Shown piece by piece: positions 32,818 through 40,463 of a stretch of DNA of 64,000 nucleotides (its first letter is position 1; every line of letters begins with the position of its first letter). Below the pieces are notes generated by a model. It made no database searches. It worked only from the letters and a program-made list of their open reading frames with translations, and had not been told where the DNA came from. The stretch is from Chloroflexota bacterium (GTDB taxonomy: Bacteria > Chloroflexota > Anaerolineae > Anaerolineales > Villigracilaceae), in assembly GCA_016235445.1 (NCBI GenBank), contig JACRLB010000015.1, forward strand, positions 62,001 to 126,000. Direction: 5' to 3'. A program made the position numbers and the translations under genes.

Positions 32818-35625
32818 TTATTCGGATTTTAATACCGACATCTCGCCCCAACTCGCGCCCGCTCTTGCTTCTGTTTCGAGAGGGATGCTCATCGGGTAGG
32901 CATTCGCCATCGTGTCCTGAACGACTTGCGCCGTCTTTTGCATTTCGCTTTTCGGGCATTCCAACACAAGTTCATCATGCACCTGCAAAAGCATTTTGCC
33001 TTTCAGCCCGGCATCTTTCAACGCGGACGGAATTTTCAGCATGGCGATCTTCATAATATCTGCGGCGGTGCCTTGAATGGGCGCGTTGATGGCTTCGCGT
33101 TCTTCGCGGTTCTTCATCTGCACATTGACCTTGCCCTGCAAAGCGGGGAAGTAGCGTTTGCGTCCGAGCAGGGTTTCCACATAGCCAATCTCTGCGGCCT
33201 GCCTTCGCATCCCGTCGAGATATTTTTTCACGCCGGGGAATTTCTTGAAATAGGCTTTCACGAAATCCTCCGCTTCGGCCAATGTCAACTCTGTAGAGCG
33301 GGTGAGGCCGAAGGCAGACATGCCGTAGATCAAGCCGAAGTTGATGGCTTTGGCATGGCGGCGCATGTCTTTGGTGACTTTCTCCAACTCGATGTCGTAG
33401 ATGGCGGCGGCGGTGGTGGCGTGGATATCCTCTCCCGCGCGGAAGGCCGCGATCATGGCTTCGTCATTTGCCATGTGCGCGACGATACGTAATTCGATCT
33501 GCGAATAATCCACGGAGAGCAGGACGTTGCCTTTGTCGGCGATGAATCCATTGCGCACGCGGCGTCCCGTTTCGGTGCGGATGGGGATATTCTGCAAGTT
33601 CGGGTTATTGGACGAGAGACGCCCCGTCACTGCGCCGATCTGGCTGTAGGAGGTATGCACGCGGCCCGTGTTTTCGTCCACGGCGGCGGGGAGCGCATCC
33701 ACGTAGGTGGATTTGAGTTTGGACAGTTCGCGTTGTTCGAGAATCCATTCGAGGATGGGGTGTTTATCGCGCATGGCATCCAGCACGTCTGCCGAGGTGG
33801 AGTAAAAGCCCGTCGCTGTTTTGCGGCCTTTGTCGGGTGGTTCGAGGCGCAGGTGATTGAATAACACATCCGAAAGTTGCTGGGGCGAGTTGATGTTAAA
33901 CGTCTTGCCAGCCAGCGCGAATACTTCCTTTTCGATTTCAGCCAGGCGTTTTTCCAATTCAGTAGACATGACGGCGAAGAATTTTATGTCGATCAACGCG
34001 CCTGTCATTTCCATGCCTGCCAGCACGGCGCTGAGCGGCATGTCAATTTCATCGAGCAATTTTGTGCCGTTCACGCGCTTCAATTCTTTTTCCAGAATCG
34101 GCATCAGGCGCAGGGTGTTTTCCGCATCGGCGGCGGCATACGCGGCAACAGACTCGATGGCAACGTCTGCCATGCTGATTTGCTTTTTGCCTTTGCCGAT
34201 GAGTTCTTCGATGTGGGTCATCTCTTCGCCGAGGCGGGCAGATGCGAGATTCTTCAACCCGAAATTTCGCGAAGATGGGTCAACGATGAATTCAGCCAGC
34301 ATCGTGTCGAAGGTTAAGGGCGAGACAGCCAGCCCATGGCGCGCGAGCACGATGTAATCATATTTTGCATTGTGCGCCAGCTTGCCGATCTTCGCGTCCG
34401 TCATGGATGGCGTGAGCGCTGCGATCACTTTTTCGATGGGCAGGTTATCGCCAGCCGAATGACCAACGGGAATGTAATATCCCTGCCCGTCTTTGACCGC
34501 CAGCGAAATGCCGACGATCTCCGCTTTCATCTCTTCGGTGGAGGTTGTTTCCGTATCGAATGAAATGACTTTTGCTTTAGCCAGTTCTTTTGTCAACGCA
34601 TCGAGTTTTGCATCCGAATCAACGATGATCACTTCGATGCTCGAAGGCTGTGAAAAAGTGACCACCTGCGGCTGGTTTTGGAACATCGAAATCTGCTCGC
34701 CTGCCTTGCCTTTCTTTGGCCTGGCAATAACTTCCGTGGCAAGCGCGTTTCCACTGATCGCAGGGACTTTGCTCAGCAAGGTCTTGAATTCCATTTCTTT
34801 GAAGAAGGTCTCAAGTTTGGCTGGGTCAAATGGTTTTACCGCGGCATGTTCGAGATCAAGGCTGATCTTGAGGTTGACTTCGATGCGCGCGAGGTCGCGG
34901 CTCATGTAGGCCGCATCCCTGCCCGCCTCGAACTTGCCCTTCCAGCGGTTTTCAACCTGCTCCAAATTTGCGTAGATCGCATCCAGCGTATCAAATTTTT
35001 CGAGCAAAGAGATCGCAGTTTTTTCACCGACCCCTTTGATTCCTGGAATGTTATCGGAAGTATCGCCTACGATGGCTTTGTAATCCACAACCTGATTCGC
35101 CCGCACGCCTAATTTTTTGATGACGTCCGCATCGGAGAGGTAGGTCTGGTCATCGCCTGCGAGATAGACAGCCGTTCGCTCATTCACTAACTGAAGCAGG
35201 TCTCTGTCACCTGTAATGATTTTTACCCCCAGGCCTTGTTCCGCCGCTATTTTGGCGACGCTCCCAAGAACATCGTCCGCTTCGTAGCCTTCCATTTCGA
35301 GGCGCGGAATGTTGAAGGCATCCACCATCTCGCGGATGCGGTCGATCTGCGGGCGCAGGTCATCGGGCATTTTTTCGCGTGTGCCTTTGTATTCGGGGAA
35401 GATGTCATCGCGGAAGGTTTTGCCCACATCGAAAGCCACCGCCAGATATTCGGGCTTTTCCTGCTCCAGCACGCGGACGAGTTCGCGCGCGAAGCCGTAC
35501 ACTCCCGCGGTGGGTTCACCTTTGGAGGTTTGCCAGCGTGAGCTTCCACCGCCGCCCGCGGTCAGGGCAAAATACATGCGGTAGGCAAGAGCGTGTCCAT
35601 CAATTAGATAAAGGGTAGGGGGCAT
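32818..35625 (-). CDS. polA: DNA polymerase I
   Basis: A 935-residue family A polymerase with all three domains. The 5'-3' exonuclease is residues 1-290 (LYLIDGHALAYRMYFAL, YEADDVLGS, GDRDLLQLV, GVGEKTAISLLEKF). The 3'-5' exonuclease has an intact DTETTSTEEM motif, so it is probably proofreading. The polymerase domain has SVDYSQIELRIVAHM (motif A), RRHAKAINFGLIYGMSAFGL (motif B) and LLQVHDELVLECP (motif C). Start ATG 35625 was chosen since the family begins MPPTLYLIDGHA; the upstream open frame is a genomic repeat. It works in repair and Okazaki fragment processing. Confidence 0.96.
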   Translation of the reverse strand: MPPTLYLIDGHALAYRMYFALTAGGGGSSRWQTSKGEPTAGVYGFARELVRVLEQEKPEYLAVAFDVGKTFRDDIFPEYKGTREKMPDDLRPQIDRIREMVDAFNIPRLEMEGYEADDVLGSVAKIAAEQGLGVKIITGDRDLLQLVNERTAVYLAGDDQTYLSDADVIKKLGVRANQVVDYKAIVGDTSDNIPGIKGVGEKTAISLLEKFDTLDAIYANLEQVENRWKGKFEAGRDAAYMSRDLARIEVNLKISLDLEHAAVKPFDPAKLETFFKEMEFKTLLSKVPAISGNALATEVIARPKKGKAGEQISMFQNQPQVVTFSQPSSIEVIIVDSDAKLDALTKELAKAKVISFDTETTSTEEMKAEIVGISLAVKDGQGYYIPVGHSAGDNLPIEKVIAALTPSMTDAKIGKLAHNAKYDYIVLARHGLAVSPLTFDTMLAEFIVDPSSRNFGLKNLASARLGEEMTHIEELIGKGKKQISMADVAIESVAAYAAADAENTLRLMPILEKELKRVNGTKLLDEIDMPLSAVLAGMEMTGALIDIKFFAVMSTELEKRLAEIEKEVFALAGKTFNINSPQQLSDVLFNHLRLEPPDKGRKTATGFYSTSADVLDAMRDKHPILEWILEQRELSKLKSTYVDALPAAVDENTGRVHTSYSQIGAVTGRLSSNNPNLQNIPIRTETGRRVRNGFIADKGNVLLSVDYSQIELRIVAHMANDEAMIAAFRAGEDIHATTAAAIYDIELEKVTKDMRRHAKAINFGLIYGMSAFGLTRSTELTLAEAEDFVKAYFKKFPGVKKYLDGMRRQAAEIGYVETLLGRKRYFPALQGKVNVQMKNREEREAINAPIQGTAADIMKIAMLKIPSALKDAGLKGKMLLQVHDELVLECPKSEMQKTAQVVQDTMANAYPMSIPLETEARAGASWGEMSVLKSE

Positions 35626-35631
35626 GGTTTC

Positions 35632-35775
35632 TTCTTTCGTCATTGCAAGGAGGGCGCTTGCTCTTCCCGACGAAGCAATCTTCTCACTGTGCGCGATTGC
35701 TTCGGGCACACCTGCCCTGGCGGGCGGTGCCAGGGAAAAACAAGAACGCCCTCGCAACACTAGCGCCGCACGCCA
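35632..35775. repeat. Repeat block upstream of polA
   Basis: Begins GTCATTGCAAGGAGGGCGCT and contains GACGAAGCAATCTTCTC, a phrase common as a scattered repeat in many genomes. The 29 bases at 35707-35735 (starting CACACCTGCCCTGG) recur perfectly in inverted orientation at 59981-60009. Confidence 0.7.
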
Positions 35776-35845
35776 GTGCAGGTGTGACGGATGTATGGAA
35801 TGTTAAACAAGAAGCGCAGAGTTATTATACTCTGCGCTTAATTTT

Positions 35846-37504
35846 TTATTGACGTCCGCGCGGTGGGGGGGCGGCGGCTTCCTGTCCCTGGCGCTGACGG
35901 GTCTGGCGGATATAGTCTCTCACCAGTTGCGGCGGGTGCGGCTGTGTGCCGCCCATGATGAGATAGCCCGGCGCCCAGAAATCTCCGGACGGGTTTTCCT
36001 TCTTTATTCGATTGAATTCGCCAAAAACCTTTTCCGAAGTCTGCTGGCGCATGATGCGCATGAGATAGCCAGGCGATGTGTTCGGTTGAACGTTCACGAC
36101 CCATTGCAAATATTCGGGGCGCACGGCCAGATATTCCAGCCGCCAGCCGAAGGCAATGCAAATATTCGGCAGCCATTCGCCGAGATGATCGGCGAGATCA
36201 CCAGTGATGTAGTGGGATGAAAATCTCGGCACCAGCAGGCAGGCATACGTGAGATGATACAAGCCCGCCGTGGTTGGTTCCACCACCAGCTTTCGCGCCG
36301 CTTCGGTGGATGGGCCTTCGCGGGTGACATCCGTTTCGCCAGCGGGTTTGGAGATCGGCGTCTCCGCTCTCTGCCGTAGACGCGATGGCGCTGTGACTTC
36401 CACTTCGTCAAAGGCAGTTTGAGAATCAACGCTCATTTGCGGGCTTTGGGCCTGGTCTGTCATCATCATTCGCCCCAACTGCACAGAAGGAGAAGCCTCT
36501 CGATTGAAAACCGATGCGTTTGAAAGCGATTCGGAGACTCGCGTCTGGTTGGGGTCGAACTTTTCTTTTTGGCGCGCCATGCCAACGTCACGCACAGAGG
36601 CGGGGCTGGGGTTGGGCGCGGGAATGTCGGTGAGGATGTTCGAGATCGGGGCGATATCCAGCGCTTCGTTCTCTTCCAGATCATCGGGAAAATCGTTGAC
36701 CTGTTTGCGAGCAGATTTCATCTGCTTTTGTGATTCGGGCCTGTCACTGCCAAAGTCATTGACGAGTTGGCTGGCCTGTGCGCGGATGGTGCTGAACGGG
36801 GTTTCAGCATCGAAGACAAATGCAAGCACGGTCTCGGAAGTGAGGCGCGTGGCGTAGAGCATGTGCTCGGCTTTGGTGCTTTCAAGGCGGATGAACCGCA
36901 GAAGATCGGAGCCTTTTTGTCCGTCCCAATTGCGGGTGACGGTTTGCGCCACTTCTTTGGCGGCATTTTGTGAGAGGCCTCCGGCATACGCCCATAAATC
37001 ATTTTTAAGAGTGATCAATGCGGCCTGGGCAGAGGATTCTAAAGTGAGGCGCGTGAGGTGCTGGGCGGCTTTGGTCTGGTCGTTGAGCCAGGGCAAAGGC
37101 GCTGTGCCGCTCATTTGAGAGGCAGGTGCGGCTGGTTGGGGTTGGCTGATTGCGGTCATAAAATCTGACATCCTAAAAGGCTTACGGACGAGAATCCATG
37201 GGCGCAATGTATTGAAGGCGGGAGGATTGACGTTTTCGTCACAAAGAATAATGAGATTTAGCCCGGGGCGCACAGTACGCAGCGCTTTTCCGATCTCGAG
37301 CACCCATTCATCGCCAAGGGCAGAGTCCAGCATGGCGAGGGGCAGACCAATTTCATCAGCCCGTACCACGGCAGAAGCCTTGTTGTTGACAATATGGCTT
37401 CGATATAGCTTGGTTTCATCCAAAATATGGCGAATGGATTCACCGAGGCTGGTTGAAGGGGTAACAATTAGAAGATCGGCGGGCATTTGAATGAAGTTTA
37501 TCAC
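35846..37504 (-). CDS. Receiver-like / roadblock-like protein fused to a degenerate Y1 (IS200-type) transposase domain
   Basis: A 552-residue protein with an unusual domain order. Residues about 8-115 resemble a receiver fold (ADLLIVTPSTSLGESI, LAMLDSALGDEW, WILVRKPFRMSDFM). Residues about 150-265 resemble a roadblock/LC7 domain (AQAALITLKNDLWAYAGGLS, TVLAFVFDAETPFSTIRAQA). A disordered linker follows. Residues about 411-535 follow the IS200/IS605 TnpA fold segment by segment (AGLYHLTYACLLVPRF, ADHLGEWLPNICIAFGWRLE, FWAPGYLIMGG, QLVRDYIRQT). The metal-binding His-x-His is replaced by Tyr465 and Gln467 in PEYLQWVV, while the catalytic Tyr position (Tyr531) is kept. Start GTG 37504 or ATG 37486. 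It follows the 187-residue gene by 31 bases and probably shares its transcript. Confidence 0.7.
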   Translation of the reverse strand: MINFIQMPADLLIVTPSTSLGESIRHILDETKLYRSHIVNNKASAVVRADEIGLPLAMLDSALGDEWVLEIGKALRTVRPGLNLIILCDENVNPPAFNTLRPWILVRKPFRMSDFMTAISQPQPAAPASQMSGTAPLPWLNDQTKAAQHLTRLTLESSAQAALITLKNDLWAYAGGLSQNAAKEVAQTVTRNWDGQKGSDLLRFIRLESTKAEHMLYATRLTSETVLAFVFDAETPFSTIRAQASQLVNDFGSDRPESQKQMKSARKQVNDFPDDLEENEALDIAPISNILTDIPAPNPSPASVRDVGMARQKEKFDPNQTRVSESLSNASVFNREASPSVQLGRMMMTDQAQSPQMSVDSQTAFDEVEVTAPSRLRQRAETPISKPAGETDVTREGPSTEAARKLVVEPTTAGLYHLTYACLLVPRFSSHYITGDLADHLGEWLPNICIAFGWRLEYLAVRPEYLQWVVNVQPNTSPGYLMRIMRQQTSEKVFGEFNRIKKENPSGDFWAPGYLIMGGTQPHPPQLVRDYIRQTRQRQGQEAAAPPPRGRQ

Positions 37505-37535
37505 TGACTACAGGCAGAATCAAGCCGCCCGCGGA

Positions 37536-38099
37536 CTATTGGGGGGCATCGTAATCTGCCTGTAAGCCCTGGATGCCTAATAACAGCATTAACACTTCAG
37601 GCGGAATATTCGTTTCGGGCATGTCAGTTTTGTAAAGCTGGCCGTTTTCGGCTCGTTCGCGCAGATTTTTCCATAAAAGTTCACGTTCCTGGCTTTGCAC
37701 AACCAGCTCGTTCAATAACTTTGCGTTGAGCAGGTATTCGCCAGTGGAATAGAGGAAGGTCAACCGCTTCCATTTATCCGCCCTGATGGGTTCCTTTAAT
37801 TTCTCCAACCCGCCAAGCTGGATTTTATAATATTCCTCGTTTGCGCGCGGGTGGTCGGCTTCATCTTTGAGCAGTTCACCGCGGGTGGTGAGTTCGTGCC
37901 CGTAGACCTGGGCAATGAATTCGATTTGTCCGCCGCGCTCGCCGAATGCCGAGGGCTGGTAAAAAGCCAGATAGTCCACGGCTACAACTTTCGGCGCGGT
38001 GCGAAGCGGAATGCGGTACCATCCCAACAGCCGCGCGATTTCCAGGTCACGCGGGGAGGGCAACAGGGCAACCAGAACGAGATCGGTGGGTTTAATCAT
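37536..38099 (-). CDS. Conserved protein of unknown function (187 aa)
   Basis: A soluble 187-residue protein starting at ATG 38099. Notable segments are LVALLPSPRDLEIARLLGWY, IPLRTAPKVVAVDYLAFYQP, GQIEFIAQVYGHELTTRGEL and ADKWKRLTFLYSTGEYLLNA. The pattern looks like a compact alpha/beta domain followed by helices; I do not recognise a named family. It is divergent from the membrane-protein gene at 38132 (32-base gap, shared promoter region) and leads into the Y1-fusion gene. Confidence 0.7.
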   Translation of the reverse strand: MIKPTDLVLVALLPSPRDLEIARLLGWYRIPLRTAPKVVAVDYLAFYQPSAFGERGGQIEFIAQVYGHELTTRGELLKDEADHPRANEEYYKIQLGGLEKLKEPIRADKWKRLTFLYSTGEYLLNAKLLNELVVQSQERELLWKNLRERAENGQLYKTDMPETNIPPEVLMLLLGIQGLQADYDAPQ

Positions 38100-38131
38100 C
38101 GAGTTAATTATAACTTCATGAGGAGTTTGGA

Positions 38132-38764
38132 ATGAAGATTCATCCATCCCGTTTTGAGCAGATGACTGCGTTGACCGATGTGACGCTTGGGATTCTGGCA
38201 GGGTACGCGGCATTTCAGGTTTTGCAAATTTCAGGGTTTAAATTCATGGTGTGGGGATGGGCGTTTGGGCTGTTGGCTTTTTCTGCGTTATGCGCGGCGC
38301 TCTCTCATAGCTTCGAGATGACACAAAAAACAAACGAGCGCATCTGGATGCCGGTCAATTTGTCTTTGGGATGGACGCTTGCGCTGTTCGTGATCGGCGC
38401 TTTGATGGACTTGAGCGGAGAGACGCTTGCAAAGAGCGCGCTTCCCTCCGCGCTGACAGTTGGTTTCCTGTTTTTCGTTGTCACGGTACTACGCCCGGGC
38501 ACGTTTATGATCTTCATTGCCTATGAAGCCGTTGCCATGTTGTTCTCGCTGGGGGTGTATGCTTTTCTGTTTTTCAATGAAACATTGCCCGGGGCAGGCT
38601 GGATGCTGGCAGGAGTCTTTGTGACGATTATGGCTGCCGTGGTTCAGGCCGTTGGGAAGACGGGGAAATCCATCGTTTGGTATTTCGATAACAATGGAGT
38701 CTTTCATTTGATCCAAATGCCGGGGATTGTTTTACTGCTGGCGGGGTTGATGACTTCGTTGTAA
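38132..38764 (+). CDS. Polytopic membrane protein of unknown function (DUF6962-like)
   Basis: A 210-residue protein with about seven hydrophobic segments, e.g. VTLGILAGYAAFQVLQI, FMVWGWAFGLLAFSALCAAL and AGVFVTIMAAVVQAVG, and the loop WYFDNNGVFHLIQMPGIVLL near the end. GAGGAG precedes ATG 38132. The look is that of small DUF6962-type membrane proteins; no function is claimed. A strong hairpin follows. Confidence 0.75.
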   Translation: MKIHPSRFEQMTALTDVTLGILAGYAAFQVLQISGFKFMVWGWAFGLLAFSALCAALSHSFEMTQKTNERIWMPVNLSLGWTLALFVIGALMDLSGETLAKSALPSALTVGFLFFVVTVLRPGTFMIFIAYEAVAMLFSLGVYAFLFFNETLPGAGWMLAGVFVTIMAAVVQAVGKTGKSIVWYFDNNGVFHLIQMPGIVLLLAGLMTSL

Positions 38765-38767
38765 TAC

Positions 38768-38803
38768 AAAACCTCCGAGGTCTTCAAGACCTCGGAGGTT
38801 TTC
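38768..38803. terminator. Hairpin between convergent genes
   Basis: AAAACCTCCGAGGTCTT pairs perfectly with AAGACCTCGGAGGTTTT around a two-base loop, with A and T ends, so it can stop both transcripts. The ACCTnnnAGGT wording links it to other palindromes here (13.47, 17.86, 45.46 and 49.2 kb), so it may be a repeat that has become a terminator. Confidence 0.8.
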
Positions 38804-38806
38804 ATT

Positions 38807-40297
38807 TCAGGACAACCCAACTTCCTTGTTGAACTCGACGATCAATTCGTCAATTTCATCGGCCTGGGTTTGGACGCTTGTCCAATAATCAGGCTGATAC
38901 CATTGCTGTTGAATCTCTTCATAGGTTCTGCCTTGTTGCTCGACCCAGGTGTAGTATTTCAGGTTGTGGATTCGGCGGCGTTCGGGGTACGTCAGTTCGA
39001 GCATGTTATCGGTGGATTGGCCGTGCAGGTAGCGGGCAAAATCAGCGGCCGCGTCACGCTCGCTGTATTCGCCGAATTCCTGGTGCATTTCATGCAGGCG
39101 GGAGCGATACAGTTCCATCGAGTCAGTCAGGACGGTGATCATGATATCGTTCTCGTCCATTTCGTAATACTTGGCGGTTTTGATGCAGGAGAGCACGTTG
39201 GAAATGCCAGAGAAGCCAAGCAGATCGAGATTGGAGATTAGAGATTCGGGGACGCCTTTTTCAGCGAGGCAGGCGCGTCCGTTTTCTTCGTTGAACAGGC
39301 GGGAGATGTTGACCACGGCGTTATCGTCAATGGCGGTGACGAGGTCGGTGTTTTTGGTGTTGTGAACCCAGGGCACATGTTTATCGCCGATGCCTTCGAT
39401 GCGGTGTGCGCCGAATCCGTTCTCCAAAAGTGTGGGACATTGCAAGGCTTCACTCGCCACGATCTTGCTGTCGGGGAAGAGCTTCTTCATATAATCGCCG
39501 CTGGCAATTGTGCCTGCCGAACCCGTGGCGGATGCCATCCCGCGATACCTTCCATTTTTCCCAGCCACTTGTTTGAACACTTCTTCCATGGCGTGGCCTG
39601 TCACTTCAAAGTGCCAGAGGTAATTGCCGAATTCTTCAAATTGATTGAAGATCATCAAGTCTTGACCTGACTTCTTTAATTCCCAGCATTTGTCAAAAAT
39701 TTCTTTCACGTTGGATTCAGAGCCAGGGGTCTTGATCGTTTCGCCTGCCACTTTTTCCAGCCATTCAAAGCGTTCCTTTGACATGCCTTCGGGCAAAATG
39801 GCAATCGATTCACAGCCGAGCAGGGCAGAGTCGTACGCGCCGCCGCGGCAGTAATTTCCCGTGGAAGGCCAGACGGCTTTTTGCGTGGTCGGGTCAAATT
39901 GACCGGTGACCAGCCTCGGCACGAGACAGGAAAATGCCGCGCCCACTTTGTGCGCTCCCGTGGGAAACCACTTGCCAACGATGGCAATGATGCGCGCTTT
40001 GACCCCCGTCAGCGAAGAGGGAAGCTCGAGAAAATTGACCCCGCCAAAACCTGTCCTGAGCGAAGTCGAAGGAGCCCCGTCTGATGCGCTGGGTTGGTTG
40101 TGCCAGTTGATTCGAAAGAGGTTGCGCGGATGAATATCCCAGAGGCCGATGTTCTTCAAATCCTCTTTAACTTTGGCGGGAATTTTGGAAGGGTCTTTCA
40201 TTTGAGCGTAGGTGGGGATGATGATGTTGCGCTCTTTCGCGCGTTGAATGGCGCGGGCGCGGCGGTCTTTATGCAGGGTCAGGTCAATCGTGGTCAT
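38807..40297 (-). CDS. TrpB-like PLP-dependent enzyme (fold type II)
   Basis: A 496-residue PLP enzyme of the tryptophan synthase beta / cysteine synthase fold. The Schiff-base lysine lies in FPTGAHKVGAAFSC, the phosphate-binding glycine loop is MASATGSAGTIASGDYM, and AVWPSTGNYCRGGAYDSALL is the Asn/Gly loop. The reaction is not evident; homologues are often labelled cysteine synthase-like or simply PLP-dependent beta subunit. ATG 40297 has CAGGAGAAA upstream. Residues about 72-83 (GAPSTSLRTGFG) are a repeat-derived in-frame insertion of the TGAGC-GTCGAA type. It diverges from the cyclase gene across a highly structured gap. Confidence 0.83.
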   Translation of the reverse strand: MTTIDLTLHKDRRARAIQRAKERNIIIPTYAQMKDPSKIPAKVKEDLKNIGLWDIHPRNLFRINWHNQPSASDGAPSTSLRTGFGGVNFLELPSSLTGVKARIIAIVGKWFPTGAHKVGAAFSCLVPRLVTGQFDPTTQKAVWPSTGNYCRGGAYDSALLGCESIAILPEGMSKERFEWLEKVAGETIKTPGSESNVKEIFDKCWELKKSGQDLMIFNQFEEFGNYLWHFEVTGHAMEEVFKQVAGKNGRYRGMASATGSAGTIASGDYMKKLFPDSKIVASEALQCPTLLENGFGAHRIEGIGDKHVPWVHNTKNTDLVTAIDDNAVVNISRLFNEENGRACLAEKGVPESLISNLDLLGFSGISNVLSCIKTAKYYEMDENDIMITVLTDSMELYRSRLHEMHQEFGEYSERDAAADFARYLHGQSTDNMLELTYPERRRIHNLKYYTWVEQQGRTYEEIQQQWYQPDYWTSVQTQADEIDELIVEFNKEVGLS

Positions 40298-40361
40298 GGG
40301 TTTCTCCTGAGGGTAGTTGTCAGACAACTTAATTATAGCGCACAATCCTGTTTTTTTCTTT

Positions 40362-40457
40362 ATACCCAGCGCGGTCACAAATGCCCAAGTTCGGGCACGC
40401 TGTTGCGCTTTTTCAAAAGGGGGAAAGCGCAATTTGTGACCGTGGGTATTATATAAT
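40362..40457. promoter_or_regulatory. Cloverleaf-forming inverted repeats in the divergent gap, with a -10 box
   Basis: Outer arms ATACCCA plus CGGTCACAAAT (40362-40368, 40372-40382) pair with ATTTGTGACCG plus TGGGTAT (40432-40449). Within are two more hairpins, TGCCC/GGGCA (40382-40397) and TTGCGCTTT/AAAGCGCAA (40403-40411, 40424-40432). TATAAT at 40452-40457 follows, six bases before ATG 40464. The whole could be an operator, a structured leader of the minus-strand gene or a mobile palindrome. Confidence 0.6.
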
Positions 40458-40463
40458 GGGGCA

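Noticed and set aside
35626-35760. N-terminal extension of DNA polymerase I from an upstream start
   Set aside because: The extra 45 codons translate a dispersed repeat, and family homology begins at ATG 35625.
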